64,000 nt of DNA from Denitrificimonas halotolerans (GTDB taxonomy: Bacteria; Pseudomonadota; Gammaproteobacteria; Pseudomonadales; Pseudomonadaceae), in assembly GCF_034259425.1 (NCBI RefSeq), contig NZ_JAXIVU010000003.1:151016-215015 (forward strand). The letters run 5' to 3'. The position numbers and the translations under genes are program-made. Below the pieces are notes generated by a model. The model saw only the letters and a program-made list of their open reading frames with translations. It was not told where the DNA came from and did not search any database. Positions 17,372 to 26,135 of the stretch are shown here, piece after piece (position 1 is the stretch's first letter; each line of letters starts with the position of its first letter).

Positions 17372-18496
17372 ATGCCTATATTAACGACACCTTTTGCACA
17401 GCTGGATTTATTACGTTATCCGGAGCAACATAACAGCCCACTACAAGCGTTTGATGCTGCGGATGCATATCTACTGCAACACCTCAGCAGCCTTAACCTA
17501 CCTCAGAGCACACGCTGCCTGATCCTCAATGACAACTTTGGTGCCCTCGCTGCCAGCTTAGCTACCCATATGCGTGTCCAAAGCAGCGGTGATTCATTTT
17601 TAGCTCACCAAGCGTTGCGTAATAACCTTGCTCACAATCAAATTGATGCACAAGCCGTCACTGTTTTACAGTCCGACCTAGCGTTGAGCGGACCTTATGA
17701 TTGCGTACTGATTCGTGTGCCAAAAATATTAGCTTTACTGGAAGAACAACTGATTCGCCTGCAAAGCCAGATCCATGCTAACACTGTTATTGTCGCTGCT
17801 GGCATGGTGAAGCATTTGCCACGCTCCGCAGGCGACTTGTTGGAGCGTTATATTGGTCCAGTACAAGCTAGCCTTGCTGAAAAAAAGGCGCGTCTATTAT
17901 TTGTTACACCGACAGAAAAACCATCCAGTCATTCACCCTATCCAAGTACCTACCAATTAGATCAACCCAAACTCAGCTTACGCAACCATGCCGGCGTTTT
18001 TTGTCGCGAGAACCTAGACATTGGCACTCGGTTTTTTCTGCCGTACCTACCTAAAAACCTAGGCCAAGCGCAAGTCGCAGACCTCGGTTGTGGCAACGGT
18101 GTAATTGGCATTGTCTGCGCGCTTAACAACCCTCAAGCACAATTGCGCTTAGTTGATGAGTCCTATATGGCAGTCCAATCAGCACTTGAGAATTGGCAAC
18201 ATGCTTTAGCCGATCGCGCAGTAACTGTATATGCCGCCGATGGTTTAGGCGCTGAACAGCCTAATAGCTTAGATGTAGTGCTGTGCAACCCTCCTTTCCA
18301 CCAACAACAAGTGGTCGGAGATTTTTTAGCCCGCAGGATGTTTAAACAAAGTCACCGTGCTCTTAAAGTAGGCGGTGAACTCTGGATTGTCGGAAATCGT
18401 CATTTAGGCTATCACATCACGCTCAAACGCATGTTCCGTTCGGTCGAACAACTTGCTGCCAATGCCAAGTTTGTAATTTTTAAAGCAGTCAAATAA
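17372..18496 (+). CDS. rlmG: 23S rRNA m2G1835 methyltransferase
   Basis: Methylates guanine 1835 of 23S rRNA with S-adenosylmethionine. From the ATG at 17372 it is 374 residues; the open frame continues upstream into fpr, but that part is antisense to fpr and unlikely to be translated. An N-terminal degenerate methyltransferase-like domain (about 1-190) precedes the active one, which has VADLGCGNGVIG near 229-240 and the catalytic NPPFH near 301. Confidence 0.93.
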   Translation: MPILTTPFAQLDLLRYPEQHNSPLQAFDAADAYLLQHLSSLNLPQSTRCLILNDNFGALAASLATHMRVQSSGDSFLAHQALRNNLAHNQIDAQAVTVLQSDLALSGPYDCVLIRVPKILALLEEQLIRLQSQIHANTVIVAAGMVKHLPRSAGDLLERYIGPVQASLAEKKARLLFVTPTEKPSSHSPYPSTYQLDQPKLSLRNHAGVFCRENLDIGTRFFLPYLPKNLGQAQVADLGCGNGVIGIVCALNNPQAQLRLVDESYMAVQSALENWQHALADRAVTVYAADGLGAEQPNSLDVVLCNPPFHQQQVVGDFLARRMFKQSHRALKVGGELWIVGNRHLGYHITLKRMFRSVEQLAANAKFVIFKAVK

Positions 18497-18505
18497 AGCA
18501 TAGCA

Positions 18506-18532
18506 AACTGCCAGCACAACAAGCTGGCAGTT
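18506..18532. terminator. Bidirectional terminator between rlmG and the M48 protease gene
   Basis: Perfect 10-bp inverted repeat AACTGCCAGC / GCTGGCAGTT with a 7-base loop, between two convergent genes. T-runs on either side are short. Confidence 0.65.
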
Positions 18533-18539
18533 ATCAACA

Positions 18540-19358
18540 TTAACGGCGACGCGCTTGCTCGTACAGTGGCATTACTTTTGGAATATTAGCCTGCAGATTT
18601 TGAATACGTGTAGAAGAAGACGGGTGCGTACTCATAAATTCAGCTGGAGCTCCTTGACTAGCCTGTGCCATCTTTTGCCACAAAGTAATCGCCGCATTTG
18701 GGTTATACCCACCCCGTGCTGCCAGCTCAACACCTAATAAGTCAGCCTCTGTTTCTGCCCCTCGACTGTTAGGCAACATCATACCGTACTGCACTGCGGC
18801 ATCAGCCACTTGCATAGTTTCCTGACTGACACCTAAAAGCGCGCCTAAGCCGAGTTTAGCGATTTCTATACCATAGGCCTTCGACATAGCCTCACGGCTG
18901 TGCTCGCGCAGCGCATGGGCAATCTCATGCCCCATTACTGCAGCAATCTCATCATCCGTGAGCTTAAGTTTGTTGATGATGCCACTATAGAAAATAATTT
19001 TACCACCAGGACCGCAGCTAGCATTCAACTCAGGACTGTTAATCAAACTCACTTGCCAATCCCACTGTGCCGCATCAGGGCGGAAATACACAGCCTCACG
19101 AATCAAGCGCTGCCCGATCACCTGCAAACGCCTAGCATTGCTACTTGTAGTATCCAATTTGCCTTGGGCGCTTGCTTTGCGCAAGGTATCTTGGTAAGCC
19201 TGAGCGTAAGTCTGATTAATTTCCTGTGTACTTAACATACTGAACATATACTGCTTACGATCCACACCCACTGCACTTGCACCTGTAGTGTTTACCGCCT
19301 GACAGCCCGCTAACGCTAGTGCACTCCCTAGCGCAATGCTTTTCAATAATCGAGCCAA
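18540..19358 (-). CDS. M48-family metalloprotease lipoprotein
   Basis: Periplasmic zinc peptidase, similar in layout to E. coli LoiP/BepA-type proteins. 272 residues from a TTG at 19358, favoured because GAGGTGGG lies just before it; a longer TTG start at 19379 is possible. A lipobox LAGC gives a lipidated N-terminus. Zinc site HEIAHALREH (helix with two His), with the third ligand in ETEAD about 50 residues on. Likely outer-membrane protein quality control, by family only. Same side of nadA as in P. aeruginosa. Confidence 0.9.
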   Translation of the reverse strand: MARLLKSIALGSALALAGCQAVNTTGASAVGVDRKQYMFSMLSTQEINQTYAQAYQDTLRKASAQGKLDTTSSNARRLQVIGQRLIREAVYFRPDAAQWDWQVSLINSPELNASCGPGGKIIFYSGIINKLKLTDDEIAAVMGHEIAHALREHSREAMSKAYGIEIAKLGLGALLGVSQETMQVADAAVQYGMMLPNSRGAETEADLLGVELAARGGYNPNAAITLWQKMAQASQGAPAEFMSTHPSSSTRIQNLQANIPKVMPLYEQARRR

Positions 19359-19727
19359 ATCCCACCTCACTCCAATCAATAAACAACTACTCCACCATAC
19401 CGATGGATCTCTACATCCGAGTTTATCAGCTTCATGGTAGGGCTCGTACTGTTAATACAAGGTTGAGCAGTGAGCCGTATTGCGCCGCAACTCTAGTTGT
19501 TGTTCAGGGTTGACAACCTCTGATGACAAAGAGCGTATTTAACACACCTCAGCACGAAAAGAATGTTCTTTTTAGGGTGAAAATGCTAAATCCATCACTA
19601 ACAGTATGATTAATGCTATATACGGTCGCATTAATTAGAAAAAACGTCATAATCTTGCCCTGCAAATTGAACTCAGCCGCAAATTTATCTTTTTTATGCA
19701 TTGTCATTCATTCCAAAAGGTCAATAC
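19359..19727. other. Intergenic region upstream of the symporter gene
   Basis: About 370 bases with no convincing gene. It contains a small inverted repeat ATTAATGC / GCATTAAT (19609-19616 and 19628-19635, 11-base loop) about 90 bases before the symporter start, a possible operator. No riboswitch pattern was recognised. Confidence 0.5.
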
Positions 19728-21092
19728 ATGGACACACTAACGAGCCTCCTTACAACGGTTAATAACATCGTGTGGGGGCCTTTCATGCTCGCTCTGCTCC
19801 TAGGGGTCGGCTTGTTTCTTTCTATTGGTTTAAAACTGATGCCCATTCTCAAAATTGGCACAGGCTTTCGACTCATGCTCGGCAGCACCACAGCACAACA
19901 AGGGGAAGAACGCTCAGGTGAAATCCCTCCATTTCAAGCCTTAATGACGGCACTCTCAGCCACCGTAGGTACAGGTAATATTGCCGGCGTTGCCACCGCT
20001 ATTTTTCTCGGCGGACCTGGCGCTTTATTCTGGATGTGGATCAGCGCCTTAGTCGGCATGGCTACCAAATACTCGGAAGCCGTATTAGCAGTGAAGTTCC
20101 GCGAAGTCGACGCGCAAGGTAATTATGCCGGCGGACCAATGTATTACATTAAAAACGGCCTCGGCAGTAAGTGGATATGGCTGGGCTATCTCTTTGCTCT
20201 ATTTGGTTGCATCGCTGCTTTTGGTGCAGGCAATACTGTACAAGCCAACTCCATGGCCGATGTGTTACGAAGCGATTTTAATATACCCACTTGGCTCACT
20301 GGCCTGATAATCATGGTGCTCGTTGGCCTAGTACTTATTGGCGGCGTACGACGTATCGGGCGTGTAGCCGCTGCCTTAGTACCTTTAATGACTATATTTT
20401 ACTTACTTGCTGGGTTGGCCGCCTTGTTACTTAATGCTGAAACCATACCTCATGCTTTTTATACTGTCATTGAGGCTGCATTTACTCCCGTAGCAGCTCA
20501 AGGTGGTTTTGCCGGTGCAGCAGTGTGGGCAGCCATTCGCTTTGGAGTCGCACGTGGTATTTTTTCCAACGAGGCCGGATTAGGTACGGCTCCTATCGCA
20601 CATGCCAGTGCACAAACTAAGGAGCCTGTACGTCAAGGCTTAATTGCCATGCTTGGCACTTTCATCGACACCATCATCATTTGCTCCATTACCGGCTTAA
20701 CCATCGTCAGTACAGGCCTATGGACCAGCGGCACATCCGGTGCAGCACTGACCAGTGCAGCCTTTAGCCAAAGCGTTCCAGTAGTTGGCCCATATGTAGT
20801 ACCTCTGTCTCTCGCTATTTTTGCTTTCACCACAACGTTAGGCTGGTCGTACTATGGGGAGCGCTGTATTGAGTTTTTACTGGGTAAGAAAGCGGTTGTA
20901 CCTTATCGTGTTCTCTGGGTGTTGGTTTTACCCGTCGGAGCAGTAGTCACCTTGGATTTCGTTTGGCTCTTGGCAGACACTTTAAATGCCATGATGGCCA
21001 TCCCAAACCTCATTGCATTGGCTTTACTCAGTCCAGTGGTGTTTAAGTTAACCAAGGTGTACTTTCAGAAAATCAAAGAACAAAAATACTAA
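19728..21092 (+). CDS. Sodium:alanine/glycine symporter (AGCS family)
   Basis: Inner-membrane secondary transporter importing alanine or glycine with Na+. 454 residues from the ATG at 19728, with AAAAGG seven bases before it; an upstream TTG at 19701 has no ribosome site. About 11 hydrophobic segments. AGCS signatures include ALMTALSATVGTGNIAGVATA (about 76-96) and FSNEAGLGTAPIAHA (about 281-295). Substrate preference cannot be read. Followed by 330 bases without a gene. Confidence 0.92.
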   Translation: MDTLTSLLTTVNNIVWGPFMLALLLGVGLFLSIGLKLMPILKIGTGFRLMLGSTTAQQGEERSGEIPPFQALMTALSATVGTGNIAGVATAIFLGGPGALFWMWISALVGMATKYSEAVLAVKFREVDAQGNYAGGPMYYIKNGLGSKWIWLGYLFALFGCIAAFGAGNTVQANSMADVLRSDFNIPTWLTGLIIMVLVGLVLIGGVRRIGRVAAALVPLMTIFYLLAGLAALLLNAETIPHAFYTVIEAAFTPVAAQGGFAGAAVWAAIRFGVARGIFSNEAGLGTAPIAHASAQTKEPVRQGLIAMLGTFIDTIIICSITGLTIVSTGLWTSGTSGAALTSAAFSQSVPVVGPYVVPLSLAIFAFTTTLGWSYYGERCIEFLLGKKAVVPYRVLWVLVLPVGAVVTLDFVWLLADTLNAMMAIPNLIALALLSPVVFKLTKVYFQKIKEQKY

Positions 21093-21177
21093 CCTAAAGC
21101 GTATCGAGGCGGCGGCTCTGCATAACGAGTGTCCAAGCTGCCTCAGGCGCACGTAACTCACAAGCTCAAAAACCGCA

Positions 21178-21213
21178 ACAAAAAAGCGAGGTACGTTTAC
21201 ACGTCACCTCGCT
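21178..21213 (-). terminator. Probable nadA terminator
   Basis: AGCGAGGT and ACCTCGCT pair around a 13-base loop, followed on the reverse strand by a run of six T. It sits in the otherwise empty 21093-21424 gap, about 210 bases beyond the nadA stop. Confidence 0.55.
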
Positions 21214-21424
21214 CTACCAATCGCACTCAATACACCCAACCCTTCGCTAAAAGGTCTAGGGCCACTTATAGGCAACCTTCAACACATGCACTGTCTTACC
21301 AAGCATGCCTTGAATGACTGCACATTCAAGCAATACCGATGCCTGTATTAACAGCGACTTTACTGCCGAAATACGCGTCGAATGATGACCTAAATAGCAC
21401 AACGGGCTTGGGTATTGCCTTAAG

Positions 21425-22483
21425 TTACGCGTTACCTGCCAACTTAATTTGTGCATCACGGGTAAAATCCAACATACGCTGCAGCGGACGCACAGCTTTT
21501 GGAATCAACGCTGGATCAACATTGATTTCATTTTCACCGTTTTGCAAGCTCAGTAACAGTGCCTCAAGCGTATTCATCGCCATCCAAGGACAGTTCGCAC
21601 AACTACGACAGGATGCACCTTCGCCGGCAGTCGGTGCTTCAATAAAAGTCTTATTTGGACTTAACTGCTGCATTTTATAAAAAATGCCACGATCAGTCGC
21701 AACAATGAATTGCTCTTGCGGCAATTCTTGAGTTGCCTTAATCAACTGAGTTGTTGAGCCAATGACATCAGCCAATTCCAGAACAGCAGTAGGCGATTCA
21801 GGGTGGGCTAACACCGCTGCCTCTGGGTACAAAGCCTTCATATCCTCTAGCTGCTTGGCTTTAAACTCTTCATGAACGATACAAGCACCGTCCCACAACA
21901 GCATATCTGCACCCGTTTCTCGTTGAATATAGCGACCTAAATGCTGGTCAGGGCCCCAGATAATTTTCTCACCATTATCCATCAGGCTTTCAACGATCTC
22001 TAATGCACAACTTGAAGTCACCACCCAGTCAGCACGGGCTTTAACCGCTGCTGAAGTATTGGCATAAACCACTACGGTACGATCCGGATGCTGATCACAG
22101 AACTCAGAAAACTCTTTAACGGGACAACCCAAGTCCAGAGAACAAGTCGCTTCCAAAGTTGGCATTAAAATACGTTTTTCCGGGTTTAGGATTTTCGCCG
22201 TTTCCCCCATAAAACGTACGCCTGCCACAACCAAAGTTTGTGCACTATGCTCACTACCGAAGCGGGCCATTTCCAAAGAGTCGGCCACACAGCCGCCACT
22301 TTTTTCAGCAAGCTCTTGAATCACCGGATCACAATAATAGTGCGCGACTAAAACAGCATCTTTAGCCTTTAGCTCAGCCATAATACGTTCTGAGTAATGC
22401 GCCTCTTGTTCAGGCGTTAGGGCCTCGACCTGCTTTGCTGCCAAGTGTGCTTGAACTAAAATACGTTCAGAAATTTGCGTCAT
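21425..22483 (-). CDS. nadA: Quinolinate synthase
   Basis: 4Fe-4S enzyme that condenses iminoaspartate with dihydroxyacetone phosphate in NAD synthesis. 352 residues, normal for the E. coli-type form. Cluster cysteines are visible in CSLDLGC (about 113-119), in DGAC near 200 and in CRSCANC near 291-297. The start region AHYYCDPVIQ is conserved. Adjacent to tRNA-Lys, as in Pseudomonas. Confidence 0.97.
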   Translation of the reverse strand: MTQISERILVQAHLAAKQVEALTPEQEAHYSERIMAELKAKDAVLVAHYYCDPVIQELAEKSGGCVADSLEMARFGSEHSAQTLVVAGVRFMGETAKILNPEKRILMPTLEATCSLDLGCPVKEFSEFCDQHPDRTVVVYANTSAAVKARADWVVTSSCALEIVESLMDNGEKIIWGPDQHLGRYIQRETGADMLLWDGACIVHEEFKAKQLEDMKALYPEAAVLAHPESPTAVLELADVIGSTTQLIKATQELPQEQFIVATDRGIFYKMQQLSPNKTFIEAPTAGEGASCRSCANCPWMAMNTLEALLLSLQNGENEINVDPALIPKAVRPLQRMLDFTRDAQIKLAGNA

Positions 22484-22590
22484 TAATGCCAGTCCTCACA
22501 GCGCACGCAGGCGCAATGTTAACAAGTGTATTTCTTATTAATTTCAAAAGATACAACACACAGCTGACAAAAACTGATGCTTGAAGAAGT

Positions 22591-22665
22591 TGGTGGGTCG
22601 TGTGGGATTCGAACCTACGACCAATTGGTTAAAAGCCAACTGCTCTACCACTGAGCTAACGACCC
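22591..22665 (-). tRNA. tRNA-Lys (anticodon TTT)
   Basis: The reverse strand reads from GGGTCGTTAGCTCAG through an anticodon loop CTTTTAA (anticodon TTT) to the T-arm GGTTCGAATCC and ends GACCCACCA with an encoded CCA. All four arms pair. Its place between nadA and queC is conserved in Pseudomonas. Confidence 0.97.
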
Positions 22666-22758
22666 GGAAGGGTTGCAAATAATACGGAATTTTCAGCTCA
22701 GTGCAAGAAAAATTTTGCTTTTGTCAAAAATAACGTGTTGGATCCTTCATATCTGCGT

Positions 22759-22935
22759 TTAAAAACCTTGTTTACGCAATTGACAGCTGTCACAGACTCC
22801 ACATGCCTGCCCTTTGTCATCCGTTTGATAACAACAAACAGTAAACGCATAGTCTACCCCTAGCTGTGTTCCATGCCGAATGATAGCAGCCTTACTCATA
22901 CTTTGCAGTGGCGCTTGAATTAGAAATTTACGCCC
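22759..22935 (-). pseudogene. queC: queC remnant (C-terminal ~57 codons)
   Basis: 7-cyano-7-deazaguanine synthase makes the preQ0 precursor of queuosine. Only the C-terminal part is left: residues resembling APLQSMSKAAIIRHG and the zinc site with C..C..C (CCYQTDDKGQACGVCDSC), ending RKQGF. The N-terminal PP-loop ATPase domain, which holds the active site, is absent. The remnant is joined in frame to the N-terminal fragment of a TnpB relic. queE, expected between queC and cpoB, is also missing. This copy cannot be functional. Confidence 0.87.
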
Positions 22936-23386
22936 TTCCACTCCGTCTCCCAGCGAACGCCTAGCGCCGCCTGATTTGCGCCAGTTCAGCCGTGCTTTCT
23001 TAAACTGCTTACGGCGTGTGACATACTCATCTGCAATGCACTGTAAGATTTGGCTGTGCAACCCTAGCTCTTTACCAGCACCTTTGGTGTAGGGATGCAT
23101 ATCATACACAGACAAAAACACACCGCGCTCCTTAATCGAGCGGTGACTTAACTCATTGACAAAATTCCAGACGAAATTGACGCTTCGAGCCATGCAGTTT
23201 AGTAAGGGCACATGCCTGTCTCGTACTCAGATTTTTAATGCTTTGGTGTGCTTTATCATGCTGTATATAATACCAGCACAACCTATACTGCAAAGACTTT
23301 AACAGCCTGTTAAGGGGTTAAGGGCTGCTTACACGGCCCTCGCTATCCATCCTCGCACTAAAAGTGCGAGATCTTACGCGATTTTA
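22936..23386 (-). mobile_element. IS200/IS605-type relic: left end and 5' part of tnpB
   Basis: On the reverse strand the left end starts at 23386 (AAAATCGCGTAAG after TTTAT) and includes a hairpin CTCGCACTTTTAGTGCGAG. A tnpB start follows at 23259 (MIKHTKALKI), then an in-frame TGA where a CGA Arg codon would be expected. It continues as recognisable TnpB sequence (LLNCMARSVNFVWNFVNEL) to about 22940, where it fuses to queC. The 3' two-thirds of tnpB and the right end are gone. Bases 23387-23480 hold nothing further. Confidence 0.85.
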
Positions 23387-23480
23387 ATAAACACGGGCAC
23401 ATACGCTGCATGCTCACCTATGCAAATAGATAGCTTCTCCTACTGAGAGGCTTTCAAGATATGTACAGCTATAACAGACT

Positions 23481-24266
23481 CTAAAGCTGGCTTAAATCTC
23501 TTTTTGCTAACTGAGCTGCAGAGCTGCTTGGATACTGCTCAATCACTTGCTGATAAATACCGCGAGCACGATCCGCACGCCCTAGGCGGCGCTCGACGTC
23601 CGCTAGCTTATATAAAGCGTCAGGCACTTTGTTATGCTCAGGATAGTTTTGTGCAACCTTCGCAAATGCTTTACCTGCCTCTGCTAAATTATTGCCTTGA
23701 ACCAAATAAACCTCACCTAACCAGTACTGTGCGTTTCCTGCGTACTGACTATTTGGGTATTTACGCAAAAAAGCATTAAACGCTTTTTCTGCATTATCAA
23801 AATCACGTGCTTTAATTAAATCAAAAGAAGCATCGTAATAGAGCTTTTCCTTTTCTGGATCAGACTCTGCAGCGACTTGTGGCGCACTTACTTCGGCACC
23901 AGTGCTGACTGTTTGTTGTTCAGTCGCAGGAGTAGCTGCTGTACTACCACCCTCATGAATACGACTGTCTAATGTCTGGTAACGCTCAAGACTTTCTTGG
24001 CGCAATTGACGCAGTTCATGCTGTTGTTCTTCAAGCATTCCGCGTAGCGTTGCAATCTCACGCTGCATTTGTTGCAACTGCATGAACATCTCACCTTGAG
24101 CCGAAAGTGGCGCTTGCGCACCACTTCCAGTCTCAGTTCCGTTCATTCCCTGGCTTTTGCTAATAGGCACAACATACGCTGAACGATCAGTGACCGGTAT
24201 TGCAGCCACCGCCAAAGCAGGCAAACTAAGGGCTAAAGCTATCAGGATTGGACGGATCATCTTCAT
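23481..24266 (-). CDS. cpoB: Cell-division coordinator CpoB (YbgF)
   Basis: Periplasmic TolA-binding protein that coordinates septal peptidoglycan synthesis with outer-membrane constriction. 261 residues: signal peptide ending near residue 22, a Gln-rich coiled-coil trimerisation segment (about 60-100), a low-complexity linker, and three TPR repeats (about 140-258) with YPNSQYAGNAQYWLGE. Last intact gene of the tol-pal operon, eight bases after pal. The next genes in Pseudomonas (queE, queC) are deleted or broken here. Confidence 0.95.
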   Translation of the reverse strand: MKMIRPILIALALSLPALAVAAIPVTDRSAYVVPISKSQGMNGTETGSGAQAPLSAQGEMFMQLQQMQREIATLRGMLEEQQHELRQLRQESLERYQTLDSRIHEGGSTAATPATEQQTVSTGAEVSAPQVAAESDPEKEKLYYDASFDLIKARDFDNAEKAFNAFLRKYPNSQYAGNAQYWLGEVYLVQGNNLAEAGKAFAKVAQNYPEHNKVPDALYKLADVERRLGRADRARGIYQQVIEQYPSSSAAQLAKRDLSQL

Positions 24267-24273
24267 AGTTAAA

Positions 24274-24783
24274 TTACTTACGCAGTTCTACACGACGGTT
24301 TTGTGACCATGCGCTCTCGCCATGACCTGTTACCTTCGGATTTTCTTCACCATAAGAAACAGGCTCTAGCTGTGCTGGTGAAACACCCTGTAACGTTAAG
24401 TAGCGTTGTACTGCTTTAGCACGACGCTCACCCAAAGCCATATTGTACTCACGCGTACCACGCTCATCAGCGTGACCTTCAAGTACAACACGCTGACCAT
24501 TGTTTTTCAGGTCACGTGCGTGTACATCTAAAGCGCGCATCGCTTCTGGCTTTAAATCTGAGCTATCAAATTCAAAGTAGAACGTAGTAATTGCACGCAA
24601 AGCCGCTTCTTCGCTGCTGCTGCTATCGTAGCGACCATCAGTTGCGCCAGAAGTTGAGCCATAACCAGCATTCGGATCCATTGCGCCTTCACCGCTCATG
24701 TCACCGCCTTTAGAAGAACAACCAACCGCTACAGCTAGCGCCAGTGATAAAGTTGCAAGTTTACCGAATTTAATAATTTGCAT
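24274..24783 (-). CDS. pal: Peptidoglycan-associated lipoprotein
   Basis: Outer-membrane lipoprotein (OprL) that binds peptidoglycan and TolB. 169 residues with the lipobox AVGCSS at about 19-24, a Ser/Gly linker, and an OmpA-like domain (about 65-169) containing FEFDSSDL and the binding motif LEGHADERGTREYN. Part of the tol-pal operon. Confidence 0.98.
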   Translation of the reverse strand: MQIIKFGKLATLSLALAVAVGCSSKGGDMSGEGAMDPNAGYGSTSGATDGRYDSSSSEEAALRAITTFYFEFDSSDLKPEAMRALDVHARDLKNNGQRVVLEGHADERGTREYNMALGERRAKAVQRYLTLQGVSPAQLEPVSYGEENPKVTGHGESAWSQNRRVELRK

Positions 24784-24836
24784 ATTTTAAAGCTCCAAAA
24801 AACCACATTACGAATTGAGTTATAAACAACCCAGTA

Positions 24837-26135
24837 TCAGTTTAAATAAGGGGACCATGAAGGCTCTCTGACTTCGCCTTGTATGCTAGGTAGTGGGAGC
24901 CGCACTCGCCCATTAATAGACGCAAGCATCAGGACACCCTTTCCGCTTTGCTGGGTAGCATAGATTACCATTGTTCCATTGGGTGCAACAGTGGGCGACT
25001 CATCTAAACTTGATTGTGTTAGCACTCGGAGGTTACCACGCTGCAAATCTTGTGCTGCTACTTTAAATACAGTGTAACCCTCCTGACGATGAATCATCAC
25101 TAAAGTCTTTTCATCAGCAGACAGTTTCGGGTTGGCATTGTAGTTACCAACAAAGGTTACACGCTCTGCGTTACCGCTATTGATGTTCATTTTATAAATT
25201 TGCGGACGCCCCGAACGGTCTGAGGTAAAGTAAATGGTTTGTCCATCTTTACCCCAGAATGGCTCTGTATCGATGGCCGCATGATTGGTTACACGGCGCA
25301 CTTGTCGAGTCGCCATGCTCATCACATAAATCTCAGGATTACCATCACGGGATAAGACAAAAGCTAAACGCTGCCCATCAGGTGACCAAGCCGGTGCACC
25401 ATTCAAACCTTCATAGTTAGTGATTTGCTCACGCTGCCCCGTTTCAATATTTTGCACAAAAATGCGCGGACGCTTTTGCTCAAAAGACACATAGGCGATG
25501 CGCTTACCATCTGGTGCAAACGACGGCGACAGAATCGGCTCACGGGACTCCAGTAAAGTAACCGCCCGCGCACCATCATAATCTGAACGCTGCAAGGTAT
25601 AACGTGTGTTATTTTCTGAAAAACGCTGCGCTGTGACGTACAACAAACGCGTTGAGAATGCGCCTTTTACACCAGTAAGTTTTTCATACGCCTGATCCGA
25701 AATGTGGTGCGCTAAGTCACGCAATTGTTCCACACCACCTGACACCGAACCACTTGTGAGCACCTGTTCGGTATTCACATTCAGAACCGCATAATCAACT
25801 TGTAAACGACCGGCATTGGAGATCACCTGGCCCACTACTAAATACTGCGCTCCTACTGCTGTCCAGTCACGAAAGATCACTTCGTTCACCGTTGCAGGCT
25901 GGCTGATCATATTGTTACGCGCAATAGGTTCAAAGGAGCCTGAATTGCGTAAATCATTCCCCACGACCTGCGCAATATCTTCCGGTAAAGCACTTCCTCC
26001 TTGCCAACCAAAAGGCACAACAGCGATGGGAATCGCTCGGTCGCTACCACCTGATATCAACAAAGGGTCTGCTGCCTGCACCCAGCCGGCACAGAGCAAC
26101 ATACTTAAAAACAACCACCGTTTTATTATTTTCAC
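24837..26135 (-). CDS. tolB: Tol-Pal translocation protein TolB
   Basis: Periplasmic beta-propeller protein linking TolA and Pal. 432 residues. Signal peptide 1-21, N-terminal alpha/beta domain to about 160, then repeated propeller blades each with a motif like SPDGQRLAFVLSRDGNPEIYVM. Its start overlaps the tolA stop by four bases (ATGA type), pointing to coupled translation. Confidence 0.98.
   Translation of the reverse strand: MKIIKRWLFLSMLLCAGWVQAADPLLISGGSDRAIPIAVVPFGWQGGSALPEDIAQVVGNDLRNSGSFEPIARNNMISQPATVNEVIFRDWTAVGAQYLVVGQVISNAGRLQVDYAVLNVNTEQVLTSGSVSGGVEQLRDLAHHISDQAYEKLTGVKGAFSTRLLYVTAQRFSENNTRYTLQRSDYDGARAVTLLESREPILSPSFAPDGKRIAYVSFEQKRPRIFVQNIETGQREQITNYEGLNGAPAWSPDGQRLAFVLSRDGNPEIYVMSMATRQVRRVTNHAAIDTEPFWGKDGQTIYFTSDRSGRPQIYKMNINSGNAERVTFVGNYNANPKLSADEKTLVMIHRQEGYTVFKVAAQDLQRGNLRVLTQSSLDESPTVAPNGTMVIYATQQSGKGVLMLASINGRVRLPLPSIQGEVREPSWSPYLN

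Noticed and set aside
22759..23211. A 150-codon open frame that could be read as a new fusion gene
   Set aside because: The upstream half lies after an in-frame TGA in tnpB and the downstream half is only the tail of QueC; it is better explained as debris.
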